From Clostridiales bacterium (lineage in GTDB: Bacteria; Bacillota; Clostridia; Lachnospirales; Lachnospiraceae): a stretch of DNA of 56,120 nt. The notes below the pieces were generated by a model that ran no database searches, was not told the origin of the DNA, and worked only from the letters and a program-made list of their open reading frames with translations. The translations under genes and the position numbers were made by a program. How positions within the stretch are numbered: the stretch's first letter is position 1; each line of letters begins with the position of its first letter. The stretch lies in contig JAJPZY010000078.1 of assembly GCA_021204085.1 (NCBI GenBank), forward strand, positions 1-56,120, written 5' to 3'. Below, one piece after another: positions 26,638-36,026 of the stretch.

Positions 26638-27969
26638 TTGATAAAGTTCATCAAATTTTTTCGCGGATATCTCTGTGTCCTGATCACCGGTCCGTCGACG
26701 GAGCGTTTTTTAAATCTTTGCAGCCGTATGAATATCGTTCTCTGGAACCTTATACCCACATCAGATGGATATGAGTTTTACATTAGCCGAAGAGCGTTCG
26801 GCATGATAGGATCCGCATTGGAAAAGACCGGTACACATATTGTTGTTCTTAAGAAAATCGGACTTCCCTTTCTGGCGAAAAAATATCGGAAGCACAGTTT
26901 CTTCCTGATCGGTATTTTTTTAGCCTTATTTCTCCTGTTTTATATGTCGCTCTTTATCTGGAAAGTTGAGATTGAGGGTAATTCTTATTATTCTACGCAG
27001 ACAATTTTGCGCTATCTGAAAGAAAACGGCATCGGCTATGCTTCATTTAAGGAAAAAATTAATTGTAAAGAATTGCAGAATATGCTTCGCAAAGAGTTTG
27101 AGGATATGACATGGGTGTCCGCAAAAATCGAAGGAACGAAGTTATATCTGGTCGTTCAGGAACGGATAAAAGGGAGCGAAACCGCGTCATCAGGAACATT
27201 TGCCGAGGAAAGTGATAACGGAAAAGAAGAAAACAACGATATCGGTGAAACGGGCAGTAATGAACTTCCTGCAGATGACAGAGGAACCGATCTGCTGGCA
27301 TCGAATACCGGCATCGTCGAATCTTTGATTGTCCGCAGCGGAATCCCTCTGGTAAAAGCCGGTGACGCCGTAGAAAAAGGGGATACGCTGGTCACAGGTG
27401 CCATTGAGATTACAGATGATTACGGCGGAACAGCGTCGTATCACCTTGTTGAGAGCGATGCTGATGCTAAGATTCGCACCAGCCTCTCCTATCAGGATTC
27501 ATTTTCTGTTCTTTATGAAGAAAAAACACTGACCGGAGAGGAAAAATGGGGAATTGCATTTTATTTTGATTCCCGCTTTTTTTGCGCCGGCAGATTGCCG
27601 GCCGAAGATAATTATATAGAAATAAACCGTATTTTTCCTGTAGTCATCGGACGTGATTTTTATCTTCCTTTTCAGGTGGAAAAAACACAGTATCTGGAAT
27701 ATATTACTGAAGAAAAATCATACACCAAAGAAGAAGCTGAAACACTTGCCCGGGAGAGACTGAACGCATATTGTAAAAATTTAGAGGAAAATGGGGTTCA
27801 AATTTTATCAAATAGTGTTATTATAGAACAGGACGGCGAGGACGTTCATGTAAACGGTGATCTTACCGCGCTGGTGAAGCAGAACGATTATCGTGAGATT
27901 TCAGTTGATGAGATGGAGGAAGAGTTGTCGAATGGCATTGATACAGCAGATGATGGAGATCCCGACTGA
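26638..27969 (+). CDS. yqfD: Sporulation protein YqfD
   Basis: A membrane protein of the yqfC-yqfD-phoH block, expressed in the mother cell in Bacillus; its molecular role is unresolved. The 443-residue product begins at a TTG codon (26638) after GTGAGG. It has a conserved N-terminal domain (FFRGYLCVLITGPSTERFLN), one transmembrane helix at about 88-108, and an extracytoplasmic part starting IEGNSYYSTQTIL. An insertion at about 180-220 is rich in E, S, N and D. Its end overlaps the phoH start by 38 bases. Confidence 0.92.
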   Translation: MIKFIKFFRGYLCVLITGPSTERFLNLCSRMNIVLWNLIPTSDGYEFYISRRAFGMIGSALEKTGTHIVVLKKIGLPFLAKKYRKHSFFLIGIFLALFLLFYMSLFIWKVEIEGNSYYSTQTILRYLKENGIGYASFKEKINCKELQNMLRKEFEDMTWVSAKIEGTKLYLVVQERIKGSETASSGTFAEESDNGKEENNDIGETGSNELPADDRGTDLLASNTGIVESLIVRSGIPLVKAGDAVEKGDTLVTGAIEITDDYGGTASYHLVESDADAKIRTSLSYQDSFSVLYEEKTLTGEEKWGIAFYFDSRFFCAGRLPAEDNYIEINRIFPVVIGRDFYLPFQVEKTQYLEYITEEKSYTKEEAETLARERLNAYCKNLEENGVQILSNSVIIEQDGEDVHVNGDLTALVKQNDYREISVDEMEEELSNGIDTADDGDPD

Positions 27970-28915
27970 CCATATGTCGAATGTTTTTGGAAAGTTTGAC
28001 GCCTGGCTCAAAATGATCGAGCGCAGTCTGGGCGTGACGATGGTTGTCCGTGACGGAAATCTGAAGGTGATGGGAGAAGCGGAAGCCTGTGACAGCGCCT
28101 GTGCAGTCTTTGATCAGCTTTTAAAACTTTCCATCCGCGGCAATGATATCACAGAGCAGAATGTCGCCTACGCTTTGGATACGTGTTCATTCAGCCACAG
28201 CGCTCTTCTGGATGCGGACAGTGAGATCATCTGCCATACGATTGACGGTAAGGCGGTTAAACCGAAGACCCTGGGGCAGAAGAATTATGTTGACCAGATT
28301 CGGGACAGAATGATCGTCTTCGGAATCGGACCTGCAGGTACGGGTAAGACCTATCTGGCGATGGCAATGGCGATCACTGCATTTAAGAATGAAGAGGTTG
28401 GGAGGATTATCCTTACCCGGCCGGCGATCGAGGCGGGAGAGAAACTCGGATTTCTTCCCGGTGATCTGCAGAGTAAGATTGATCCCTACCTGCGGCCGTT
28501 GTATGATGCCCTTTATCAGATTATGGGGCCGGACAGTTTCCTGAAAAATCAGGAGAGGGGACTGATCGAAGTTGCACCGCTGGCTTATATGCGCGGACGG
28601 ACGCTGGACAATGCTTTTATTATTCTGGATGAGGCACAGAACACGACGCCGGCACAGATGAAGATGTTTTTAACGCGTATTGGATTCGGTTCAAAAGTTG
28701 TGATCACAGGCGATGCAACGCAGAAGGATCTGGCGCCGGGTACCAAGTCGGGGCTGGATGTGGCGCTGCAGGTTTTAAAGAAAGTCGAAGATATCGGCTT
28801 TTGCAGGCTGACGAGTCAGGATGTCGTGCGTCATCCGCTCGTTCAGAAGATTGTCAGAGCTTATGAAGAGTATGAGAACCGTCAGGCTGCCAGAGAAAAA
28901 ACGAAAGCTTCCTGA
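27932..28915 (+). CDS. phoH: PhoH family P-loop ATPase
   Basis: A predicted RNA-linked ATPase of the PhoH/YbeZ family, often next to ybeY as here. With the ATG at 27932 (GGAGGA 11 bases upstream) it has 327 residues. It shows an N-terminal KH-like region, Walker A G133-PAGTGK-T140, the RPAIEAGEKLGFLPGDL segment, Walker B FIILDEAQNTTPAQMK and the sensor-like VITGDATQKDL. ATGs at 27950, 27953 and 27974 are weaker alternatives. Pairing with YbeY suggests a role in rRNA or ribosome quality control. Confidence 0.93.
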   Translation: MALIQQMMEIPTDHMSNVFGKFDAWLKMIERSLGVTMVVRDGNLKVMGEAEACDSACAVFDQLLKLSIRGNDITEQNVAYALDTCSFSHSALLDADSEIICHTIDGKAVKPKTLGQKNYVDQIRDRMIVFGIGPAGTGKTYLAMAMAITAFKNEEVGRIILTRPAIEAGEKLGFLPGDLQSKIDPYLRPLYDALYQIMGPDSFLKNQERGLIEVAPLAYMRGRTLDNAFIILDEAQNTTPAQMKMFLTRIGFGSKVVITGDATQKDLAPGTKSGLDVALQVLKKVEDIGFCRLTSQDVVRHPLVQKIVRAYEEYENRQAAREKTKAS

Positions 28916-29001
28916 AGCAGCAGACAACGCTGAATTATATATACAAGATCGGCTGTTGAGAGCGTTGAAATGGTTATACTTACAAAAAAAGGAGATGAAG
29001 A

Positions 29002-29505
29002 ATGACCTTACATATAATCTGTGAAGTGAAGCCGGACTTTCACTTCCACTACCGGCAGCTGGCGGAAAAAGTGATTGCCGCTTCGCTGGAGACAGAAGGT
29101 TTTCCGTATGAGGCGGAGGTTTCCCTGGTTTTAACAGACAATTCTTCCATTCGGGAGATCAACCGAGAAACACGTGGAATCGACGCTGCGACCGATGTGC
29201 TGTCTTTCCCGATGTTTACCTACCCGGCTCCGGCAGTTTTTGATAATCTGGATGATCAGTGGGAGGATTGTGTGAATTCGGATACGGATGAGGCGGTCCT
29301 GGGGGATATTGTCATTTCGGTTGATAAAGTAAAAACGCAGGCGGAGGCTTATGGCCACAGTGAAAAGCGGGAGTACGCTTTTCTGATTACCCACAGTATG
29401 CTGCATCTGATGGGGTACGACCATATGGAACCGCAGGAAGCCGCTGTGATGGAGGAACATCAGCGCAGAATTCTTGACCATTTAAATATTAAGCGGAATC
29501 TGTAA
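29002..29505 (+). CDS. ybeY: Endoribonuclease YbeY (rRNA maturation)
   Basis: YbeY is a zinc-dependent endoribonuclease in 16S rRNA 3'-end maturation and ribosome quality control. The 167-residue protein has the metal site H131-x3-H135-x5-H141 in THSMLHLMGYDH and the family DAATDVLSFP and GDIVISVDKV motifs. An AAAGGAG site precedes the ATG. It follows phoH by 86 bases. In many Firmicutes dgkA, cdd and era come next; here a lipoprotein gene does. Confidence 0.96.
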   Translation: MTLHIICEVKPDFHFHYRQLAEKVIAASLETEGFPYEAEVSLVLTDNSSIREINRETRGIDAATDVLSFPMFTYPAPAVFDNLDDQWEDCVNSDTDEAVLGDIVISVDKVKTQAEAYGHSEKREYAFLITHSMLHLMGYDHMEPQEAAVMEEHQRRILDHLNIKRNL

Positions 29506-29586
29506 TCGATGTCCGGAGACTGACATTTTTGAAAGAGGCGAATGAATTACTGAAAAGATACAAATGATTCTAACAGGAGTACGGCT

Positions 29587-30717
29587 ATGAAAAAATGGAT
29601 TGCAATTCTACTGACCGCGGTTTTGGGGATGCTGCTTTTTGCAGGGTGCGGGAAGAAGCAGGAGGACATATCCGAATCAGACATACAGTTAAGCTTTGTG
29701 GAACCGGAAGATCTGACTGCGTATGAGCCGGAGGAGGAAGAAGAGGCTGCAGATACTCATGAGGGAGAGGCCAGAAGCGATCTGACCGGCGAGTGGATTG
29801 ATGAGGAGCTGGCCATGCAGCGTCCGGTTGCCGTTATGATAGGAAACACACAGGTGGCTACGCCGCAATACGGCATTGGATCAGCTGATATTATTTATGA
29901 GGCGCCGGTAGAGGGTTCCCTGACCCGGCTGATGGCTTTTTACCAGGGCTATGCGAGTGTGGACAAGATCATGTCGATCCGCAGCTGCCGCCTGTATTAT
30001 ATTGACTGGGCTCTGGAGTTTGACGCGCTCTATATTCATTACGGACAGGCGTATCTGGCGGAGAGCATGCTCAGCAATTCCTATGTGAATAACTTAAGCG
30101 GACTTGACGGATCCTTAGATTCCATGTTTTTCCGTGATTCCTCGAAGAGTGCGCCGCACAATGCTTACACGACAGGCGAAGCAATTTCGAACGGCATCGC
30201 GGTCAAGGGGTATAACACACTTCATGATGAGGAGTATACTTCCCATTATCTTTTCAATGAGGATGATGAGAATGAGATTACCATGGATGACGGGGAGGCA
30301 GCAGTGGTAGTACAACCCGGTTATCTGGTGAACAAGCCATGGTTTGTTTATGACAGTGAGACCGGTCTTTATGAGCGTTTCCAGTTTGGCTCAGCACAGA
30401 CAGAAGCTCTTACCGGAGAGCAGCTTGCCGTGAAAAATATCCTGATTCAGGTCTGCGACTGGTACACGGCAGACTCATCCAACGGATATTTGTCTGTCAC
30501 AACGACCGGAACCGGAACCGGTTACTATGTGACAAACGGGACTGTGGTTCCGGTTACCTGGTCCAAAGAATCTCAGACATCCGCGATCAGATATTATGAT
30601 TCGGACGGCAGCGAGATTGTTTTAAATCAGGGAAAAACCTGGGTTTGTATTATACAGGATACCTATGAGGAAAATATTACATTTTATGCCAGCGAAGAGG
30701 AGTTCGCTGTAGAGTGA
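29587..30717 (+). CDS. DUF3048 domain lipoprotein (YerB-like)
   Basis: A 376-residue exported lipoprotein. The signal peptide ends in the lipobox LFAGC (C21). An acidic spacer (about 25-65) leads to the two DUF3048 domains: RPVAVMIGNTQVATPQYGIGSADIIYEAPVEG, then the conserved SIRSCRLYYIDWALEFDALYIHYGQ region, and a beta-rich C-terminal part. Function is unknown; the family is widespread in Firmicutes at the cell surface. It stands 7 bases before a flippase gene, so the two are probably co-transcribed. Confidence 0.88.
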   Translation: MKKWIAILLTAVLGMLLFAGCGKKQEDISESDIQLSFVEPEDLTAYEPEEEEEAADTHEGEARSDLTGEWIDEELAMQRPVAVMIGNTQVATPQYGIGSADIIYEAPVEGSLTRLMAFYQGYASVDKIMSIRSCRLYYIDWALEFDALYIHYGQAYLAESMLSNSYVNNLSGLDGSLDSMFFRDSSKSAPHNAYTTGEAISNGIAVKGYNTLHDEEYTSHYLFNEDDENEITMDDGEAAVVVQPGYLVNKPWFVYDSETGLYERFQFGSAQTEALTGEQLAVKNILIQVCDWYTADSSNGYLSVTTTGTGTGYYVTNGTVVPVTWSKESQTSAIRYYDSDGSEIVLNQGKTWVCIIQDTYEENITFYASEEEFAVE

Positions 30718-30724
30718 GAGTTTT

Positions 30725-32386
30725 ATGAGTAATAAAAAATCAGATACATCATTTCTGGTACAGGGATCTGTCCTGGCCATAGCATCCATTGTCAGCCGTG
30801 TGATCGGCCTGGTTTACCGTATTCCCATGACCAATATCATCGGCGAATACGGCAATGATTATTACAGTTGCGCTTATGAGATTTACAGCATGATGCTGCT
30901 GATCTCCTCTTACAGCCTGCCGATGGCAGTTTCAAAAATGGTTTCCACACGTATGGCAAAGCGGGAACGGGAGAACGCATACCGTGTTTTTAAGGGAGCG
31001 CTGCTGATTGCGATTGTGTTCGGAACTATCTGCTGTATTATAGTATTTTTCGGAGCCGGATTTCTGACGCGGCTTTTTCAGACGCCGCTAAGTTATTATG
31101 CGCTGCGTGTACTGGCGCCTACCCTGATTATTGTTGCGGTTCTCGGCGTGATTCGCGGATTTTTCCAGGGTCTCGGGACGATGGTTCCCAGCGCGATTTC
31201 CCAGGTTCTGGAGCAGATCGTCAATGCGATCGTCAGCGTCGGAGCAGCATGGGTATTATACGGATATGGCACTCGTATTGCGGCGGTGCTTGGCGGAGAC
31301 CAGCACTATGCAGAGGCCTACGGCGCAGCCGGAGGCACACTGGGAACCAGCACAGGCGCTCTTGTCGGATTATTGTTCTGTGTCTTTGTTTTCCTTAGTT
31401 ATTTTAAGACACTGAAAAAGGGAATTAAGAGAGAACGCAAGATGGGAACCGGTCATCCGGAGAGTTTCGGAACGATCATGAGAATCCTGCTCATGACAAT
31501 CATTCCGATTTTACTCAGCACAACGCTTTACAATCTTGTTTCCATTGTGGATCAGGGACTGTTTAAGAATCTTGCGATCGCACAGGGCAATGACAGCGAC
31601 ACGGTCTCCCTCTGGTGGGGTGTGTATTCCGGTTATTACCGCGTTCTGATCAATGTGCCGATTTCAATCTCCACTGCGCTGGCGACCAGCAGTGTTCCGG
31701 CACTTGCTTCCGCTTTTGCGAAGGGAGATTCGGCTCAGGTGCGAAGAAGGATTGGCCTGTCAATGCGGTTTATTATGGTGATTGCGTTCCCATGTACTGT
31801 CGGGCTGATCGTGCTGGCAGATCCGATCATGAAACTTTTGTTTAACACTACCACCGGTCTTGCCGGACATCTCATGATGACAGGGGCAGTGAGTATTCTG
31901 TTTTATTCGATCTCCACACTGTCCAACGCCGTGCTTCAGGGGATAGATCGGATGACGATTCCGATTCGCAACGCGATCATCGCGCTCGTGATCAATATCA
32001 TTTCGCTTCCGATTTCCCTGTATGTGTTCCATTTGGGCATCTATTCCATGGTGGCAGCCAATATCGTATTTTCACTGGTGATGTGCATTTTAAACGGAAT
32101 GTCTTTGAAAAAATATTCCGGATTTACTCCGAATATCACGAAGACTTTTGTGAAACCGGCAATCGCGTCAGTGATTATGGGTGTTATCGTCTACGGTGTT
32201 TACTTTGGGATTGTTCATACTTTGAAAAGCAACGCAGCTGCAACGGTCGTTGCGATTCTTGCAGGAATTATCAGTTACGCCGTTATCCTTCTCCTTGTTA
32301 AAGGACTTACAGAGGAGGAGCTAAAGAGTTTCCCGAAAGGAACAACGCTCATAAAGATTGCGAAAAGGTTCCATCTGCTTAAATAA
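30725..32386 (+). CDS. SpoVB/MurJ-like polysaccharide flippase (MOP superfamily)
   Basis: A 553-residue integral membrane protein with about 14 predicted hydrophobic helices. The N terminus SFLVQGSVLAIASIVSRVIGLVYRIPMTNIIG is characteristic of the SpoVB/YtgP branch. In Bacillus SpoVB is needed for spore cortex synthesis, and members of this group flip lipid-linked cell wall precursors. It could be the sporulation-specific SpoVB or the vegetative YtgP/MurJ equivalent; sequence alone does not decide. It has a GAGAG site and lies 7 bases after the DUF3048 gene. Confidence 0.88.
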   Translation: MSNKKSDTSFLVQGSVLAIASIVSRVIGLVYRIPMTNIIGEYGNDYYSCAYEIYSMMLLISSYSLPMAVSKMVSTRMAKRERENAYRVFKGALLIAIVFGTICCIIVFFGAGFLTRLFQTPLSYYALRVLAPTLIIVAVLGVIRGFFQGLGTMVPSAISQVLEQIVNAIVSVGAAWVLYGYGTRIAAVLGGDQHYAEAYGAAGGTLGTSTGALVGLLFCVFVFLSYFKTLKKGIKRERKMGTGHPESFGTIMRILLMTIIPILLSTTLYNLVSIVDQGLFKNLAIAQGNDSDTVSLWWGVYSGYYRVLINVPISISTALATSSVPALASAFAKGDSAQVRRRIGLSMRFIMVIAFPCTVGLIVLADPIMKLLFNTTTGLAGHLMMTGAVSILFYSISTLSNAVLQGIDRMTIPIRNAIIALVINIISLPISLYVFHLGIYSMVAANIVFSLVMCILNGMSLKKYSGFTPNITKTFVKPAIASVIMGVIVYGVYFGIVHTLKSNAAATVVAILAGIISYAVILLLVKGLTEEELKSFPKGTTLIKIAKRFHLLK

Positions 32387-32413
32387 TTAAAATACTGAGT
32401 GTATATTTACGTC

Positions 32414-32478
32414 AGAAATGCGAATAATACCGAAAAAGGAGTTTTTCCATGAGACAGATTCGGGTTATTCGCATTTCT
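32414..32478 (+). promoter_or_regulatory. Long hairpin enclosing the ribosome binding site and start codon of the BofC-like gene
   Basis: AGAAATGCGAATAA (32414-32427) pairs perfectly with TTATTCGCATTTCT (32465-32478). An extra CCG/CGG pair adds to the stem on the inner side. The enclosed loop holds AAAAAGGAG (32433-32441) and the ATG at 32449. The right arm lies in the coding region. A small GAAAAA/TTTTTC stem could form around the Shine-Dalgarno itself. This looks like a translation-control structure; the T-rich 3' side could also act as a weak terminator. Confidence 0.65.
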
Positions 32479-32883
32479 TTTCTGATATGCATTTTATTGG
32501 CAGCGATTGCTTTCTGCGGCGGTTTTTATTTCGGAAATATTGACAGAGATTCCGCCGAAATGGTAACGCAAAATACAACAGATATTTATGAACAATATTC
32601 AGCAGCCGGGGATGAAGCTGAGGCGGAACGCACTGCCTCGGCAGATGATTCAGCAAAAAATGACATCATAGAAAGCATGACAGATCTTTCTCCGGACGTT
32701 TATTATCTGAAGGCAAACGGCAGCTACCTCTTCGTTTATCGCGGAAGTTCTTCGGATGTTTATTTTGAAACCGGAATTCGTCTTTCTGATCTTCCGGAAA
32801 GCTTACAGGAAGCTGCTGTGAATGGAATTACTTTTGATAACCTGGAAGAATTGTACGGATTTTTAGAAAACTATTCCAGTTAA
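32449..32883 (+). CDS. Membrane-anchored protein with BofC C-terminal-like domain
   Basis: A 144-residue protein with an N-terminal hydrophobic helix (about 8-28, SFLICILLAAIAFCGGFYFG) that is either an uncleaved anchor or a signal peptide. A Glu/Ala/Asp-rich spacer follows. The C-terminal 65 residues (VYYLKANGSYLFVYRG, RLSDLPESLQEAAVNGITF, EELYGFLENYSS) match the outline of the BofC C-terminal domain. BofC controls forespore signalling to sigma-K in Bacillus, but this domain is also found alone in many Clostridia. The N-terminal BofC domain is absent, so the exact function is open. The start region lies in a striking hairpin. Confidence 0.75.
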   Translation: MRQIRVIRISFLICILLAAIAFCGGFYFGNIDRDSAEMVTQNTTDIYEQYSAAGDEAEAERTASADDSAKNDIIESMTDLSPDVYYLKANGSYLFVYRGSSSDVYFETGIRLSDLPESLQEAAVNGITFDNLEELYGFLENYSS

Positions 32884-32958
32884 TAAAGACACCGCTTTTC
32901 ATTTCAAATACTCTGTGCTATAATTCCGTTGTATTAATAAGAAAGACAGGAATCCTTT

Positions 32959-34263
32959 TTGAAAGACAGGTCTTATGGTGATAAAATCTGCAGGGCGGAT
33001 GTGACGGTGATCGGTGCCGGGGCTTCCGGTTTGATGGCGGCGATTTCTGCTGCCCGGGCCGACGCTTTTGTGACGGTGTTGGAACATACGGCGGTTTCCG
33101 CAAAAAAAATCCTTTCTACCGGAAACGGGAGATGTAATTTTACCAATTTGACTATGACGGAGGATTGTTACAGAAGTGATGATAACAACCTGGTTATGTC
33201 AGCAATTTCGCGGTTTTCCGAGAGGGATGCCGTTACTTTTTTTGAGGAACTCGGTGTCTTTTCAAAGTCCAGAAATGGTTACTGTTATCCGCGCAATGGA
33301 CAGGCGGCTGCAATCAGGGACGCTCTGATCGCAGAGGCAAAACGGCTGGGAATTCGTTTTATTTATAAAGCGGAGACATGCAAAATTGTGCGAAACGATG
33401 ATTTTGTAAAAGGCGGGTTTCAGATAGAGTACAATAATAGCGGGAATTTCATATATACCGGATGCTGTATCCTTGCCTGCGGCGGGATGGCAGCTCCGAA
33501 GACTGGCAGTGACGGGAGCGGCTATGCGCTGGCAGAAAAGCTTGGGCACACAATTCAGCCGCCGCTTCCGGCACTTGTCCCATTGGTATCCGCTGAACAA
33601 CGGTTCGCAGAACTTGCCGGTGTTCGCTGCGACGCCTGCGTTTCGCTGTATACTGAGAAAGAAAAAACAGCGGAAGATACGGGAGAACTCCAGTTTACCG
33701 ATTATGGGATTTCAGGGATTCCGGTTTTTCAGGTCAGCCGCTATGCGGCGTCTGCATTGAAAAATGGGAAGCAGGTAATAGCAAAAATTGATTTTATGCC
33801 GGAAATGTCCTCGGAAAAACTGACACATGCGATTGAGAGAATTGTGCAGGGATGCGGCGGAGAAAAGACATGGCGGCAGATCTTAAGCGGTTTTTGCAAT
33901 CATAAGATTGCGGGAATGATATGCGAATCATCCGGTCTGTCGAAGATCCCTGTCTGCGGACTGACTGAAAAACAGATCAGAAAACAGATCCCGATTCTTG
34001 TTCGGTGCCTGAAGGGAACAGACATCCGCATTGCCGGTACCCGCCCGATGGAACAGGCACAGGTGACCTGCGGCGGTGTTATGCTGCACGAAATCGGGAA
34101 TGATATGCAGTTGAAAATTGTTCCAGGCTTATATTTTGCCGGGGAGATCCTGAACGTTGATGGAATTTGCGGGGGATATAATCTGCAGTGGGCATGGTCC
34201 AGCGGGTTCCTGGCCGGGACATCGGCTGCGGAGTCTGCACTTATTTCACATATTCCCCGGTGA
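32959..34263 (+). CDS. FAD-dependent oxidoreductase of the HI0933/BaiN family
   Basis: A 434-residue flavoprotein with an N-terminal dinucleotide-binding motif (VIGAGASGLMAAISAARA), the family signature KKILSTGNGRCNFTNL, CYPRNGQA, CCILACGGMAAPKTGSDGSG and the C-terminal GLYFAGEILNVDGICGGYN...GFLAG. Members are annotated as aminoacetone oxidases or BaiN-like; the physiological substrate in most species is unknown. The start is a TTG at 32959, preceded by ACAGGA; no in-frame ATG precedes the Rossmann motif. It is 29 bases before a second, unrelated flavoprotein gene. Confidence 0.88.
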   Translation: MKDRSYGDKICRADVTVIGAGASGLMAAISAARADAFVTVLEHTAVSAKKILSTGNGRCNFTNLTMTEDCYRSDDNNLVMSAISRFSERDAVTFFEELGVFSKSRNGYCYPRNGQAAAIRDALIAEAKRLGIRFIYKAETCKIVRNDDFVKGGFQIEYNNSGNFIYTGCCILACGGMAAPKTGSDGSGYALAEKLGHTIQPPLPALVPLVSAEQRFAELAGVRCDACVSLYTEKEKTAEDTGELQFTDYGISGIPVFQVSRYAASALKNGKQVIAKIDFMPEMSSEKLTHAIERIVQGCGGEKTWRQILSGFCNHKIAGMICESSGLSKIPVCGLTEKQIRKQIPILVRCLKGTDIRIAGTRPMEQAQVTCGGVMLHEIGNDMQLKIVPGLYFAGEILNVDGICGGYNLQWAWSSGFLAGTSAAESALISHIPR

Positions 34264-34291
34264 ACAGACACCACACCAGAGAGGATTACAT

Positions 34292-35965
34292 ATGGAAAAA
34301 AGAATCCGTGTTTCTCAGATAAAAGTTCCTCTTCAGCATGAGAGAGAACAGGTAATAAATAAAGCATGCAAAATGGCCGGTGTGTGCAGCGCAGATATTA
34401 TAAAAACTCAGATCGTGCGCCAATCCGTCGACGCCCGCCGCAATGAGGATGTAAAGTATATCTATTCTGTGGATATTGTTTTAAAAAAAGGAGCCCGTTA
34501 TAAGAAAGATCCCCGTCATATTCAGGAGGTTACTCCGGTGACGTATCGGCCGCAGCCGTACGGTCATACGCATCCGGATGCCCCGATAGCGGTGATCGGT
34601 TCCGGCCCTGCCGGACTTTTTTGCGCTTATCTGCTGGCGAAAAACGGCTACCGCCCTTTGATTTTTGAGCGCGGAAAAGCGGTAGAAGACAGACAGCGCG
34701 ATGTTCAGGCTTTTTGGAACGGAGGGGTATTGCTGCCGGATTCAAATGTACAGTTCGGAGAGGGCGGCGCCGGTACGTTTTCTGACGGGAAACTGAACAC
34801 AGCCGTAAAGGACAAATCCGGAAGAAATCAGTTTGTCCTGGAAACCTTCGTATCTGCAGGCGCACCGGAGGATATTCTTTATATGAGCCGTCCGCATATC
34901 GGTACGGATGTTCTACGTAACGTTGTTGTAAATATGCGCAGGGAGATTATCCGTATGGGCGGCTGTTTTTATTTTTCTTCCTGTGTGACTGATTTTCAGG
35001 TGCAGAACGGAAGACTTACCGGACTGGTCATTAACGGAAAGGACCATATTCCGGTTTCAGCGGCGGTGTTAGCTGTCGGACACAGCGCACGGGATACCTT
35101 TGATATATTGAAAAACCGGGCGGCAGCAATGGAGCCGAAAGCGTTTGCGGTAGGCATGCGGATTGAACATCCGCAGGCTATGATAGACGAGAGTCAATAT
35201 GGAAAAAATGCCGACAGGTCTCTTTTGCCGGCGGCTGCATACAAGCTGACGCACCGGGCAAAAAACGGCAGAAGTGTTTATTCGTTTTGTATGTGTCCCG
35301 GCGGTTTCGTAGTGAATGCCTCCTCCGAGGAGGGGCGTCTGGCGATAAACGGTATGAGCAACCATGCCAGAGACGGGAAAAACGCAAACAGCGCGATCGT
35401 CGTATCTGTGACGCCGGAGGATTTTCCGGATCCGAAAGACCCTTTGTCCGGAGTTGCATTTCAGCGTGAACTGGAGGCGCGGGCCTGGCAGGCGGGGCAG
35501 GGAAAGATTCCGCAGCAGACCTTTGGTGAATTTGAGAAAGAGTTTCATGATAAAATGAATTACGTGAAGAGTTCTCTGCGGTTTGATCATGAAAGTGAGC
35601 ATCATGAAAATAACGGATTTCCGGATACAGGCTTTTCTTCCTGTACCGGAGGAGCAGCGGTGCAGGCTGATCTGAGGCCAATCTTCCCGCCGGTTATCCG
35701 GGAAGCCTTTGTGGACGGAATGCAGGCTTTCGGTAAGAAAATCCGCGGGTTTGACCGGCCGGATGCAATTCTTTCCGCTGTGGAGAGCAGGACATCTTCG
35801 CCGGTACGTATTTTAAGAGATGACTCTTTTCAGAGTAATATTTTGGGACTGTATCCCTGTGGAGAAGGAGCCGGATATGCCGGCGGCATTATGTCAGCGG
35901 CGATGGATGGGCTGAAGGTGGCGGAGGCTTTGATGCATAAATACTGTCCCGAATTTAAAGGATAA
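34292..35965 (+). CDS. FAD-dependent dehydrogenase of the COG2509 family
   Basis: A 557-residue flavoprotein. An N-terminal module of about 85 residues (RIRVSQIKVPLQHEREQ...DIVLKKGARYKK) precedes the FAD-binding motif AVIGSGPAGLFCAYLLAKNGYRPLIFERG. ERGK...DRQRDVQAFW, FGEGGAGTFSDGKLNT and the C-terminal YPCGEGAGYAGGIMSAAMDGLKVAEAL are characteristic of the family. The N-terminal module is typical of COG2509 and its reaction is not established. The ATG at 34292 follows GAGAGGA. It lies between the BaiN-like gene and mutS, an order common in Lachnospiraceae; no functional link to repair is shown. Confidence 0.87.
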   Translation: MEKRIRVSQIKVPLQHEREQVINKACKMAGVCSADIIKTQIVRQSVDARRNEDVKYIYSVDIVLKKGARYKKDPRHIQEVTPVTYRPQPYGHTHPDAPIAVIGSGPAGLFCAYLLAKNGYRPLIFERGKAVEDRQRDVQAFWNGGVLLPDSNVQFGEGGAGTFSDGKLNTAVKDKSGRNQFVLETFVSAGAPEDILYMSRPHIGTDVLRNVVVNMRREIIRMGGCFYFSSCVTDFQVQNGRLTGLVINGKDHIPVSAAVLAVGHSARDTFDILKNRAAAMEPKAFAVGMRIEHPQAMIDESQYGKNADRSLLPAAAYKLTHRAKNGRSVYSFCMCPGGFVVNASSEEGRLAINGMSNHARDGKNANSAIVVSVTPEDFPDPKDPLSGVAFQRELEARAWQAGQGKIPQQTFGEFEKEFHDKMNYVKSSLRFDHESEHHENNGFPDTGFSSCTGGAAVQADLRPIFPPVIREAFVDGMQAFGKKIRGFDRPDAILSAVESRTSSPVRILRDDSFQSNILGLYPCGEGAGYAGGIMSAAMDGLKVAEALMHKYCPEFKG

Positions 35966-36026
35966 AAGAATGGTTATTCGATAATATGTGACTTTGACTT
36001 ATAATTTGCAAAGCAGAGGAAAAGCA

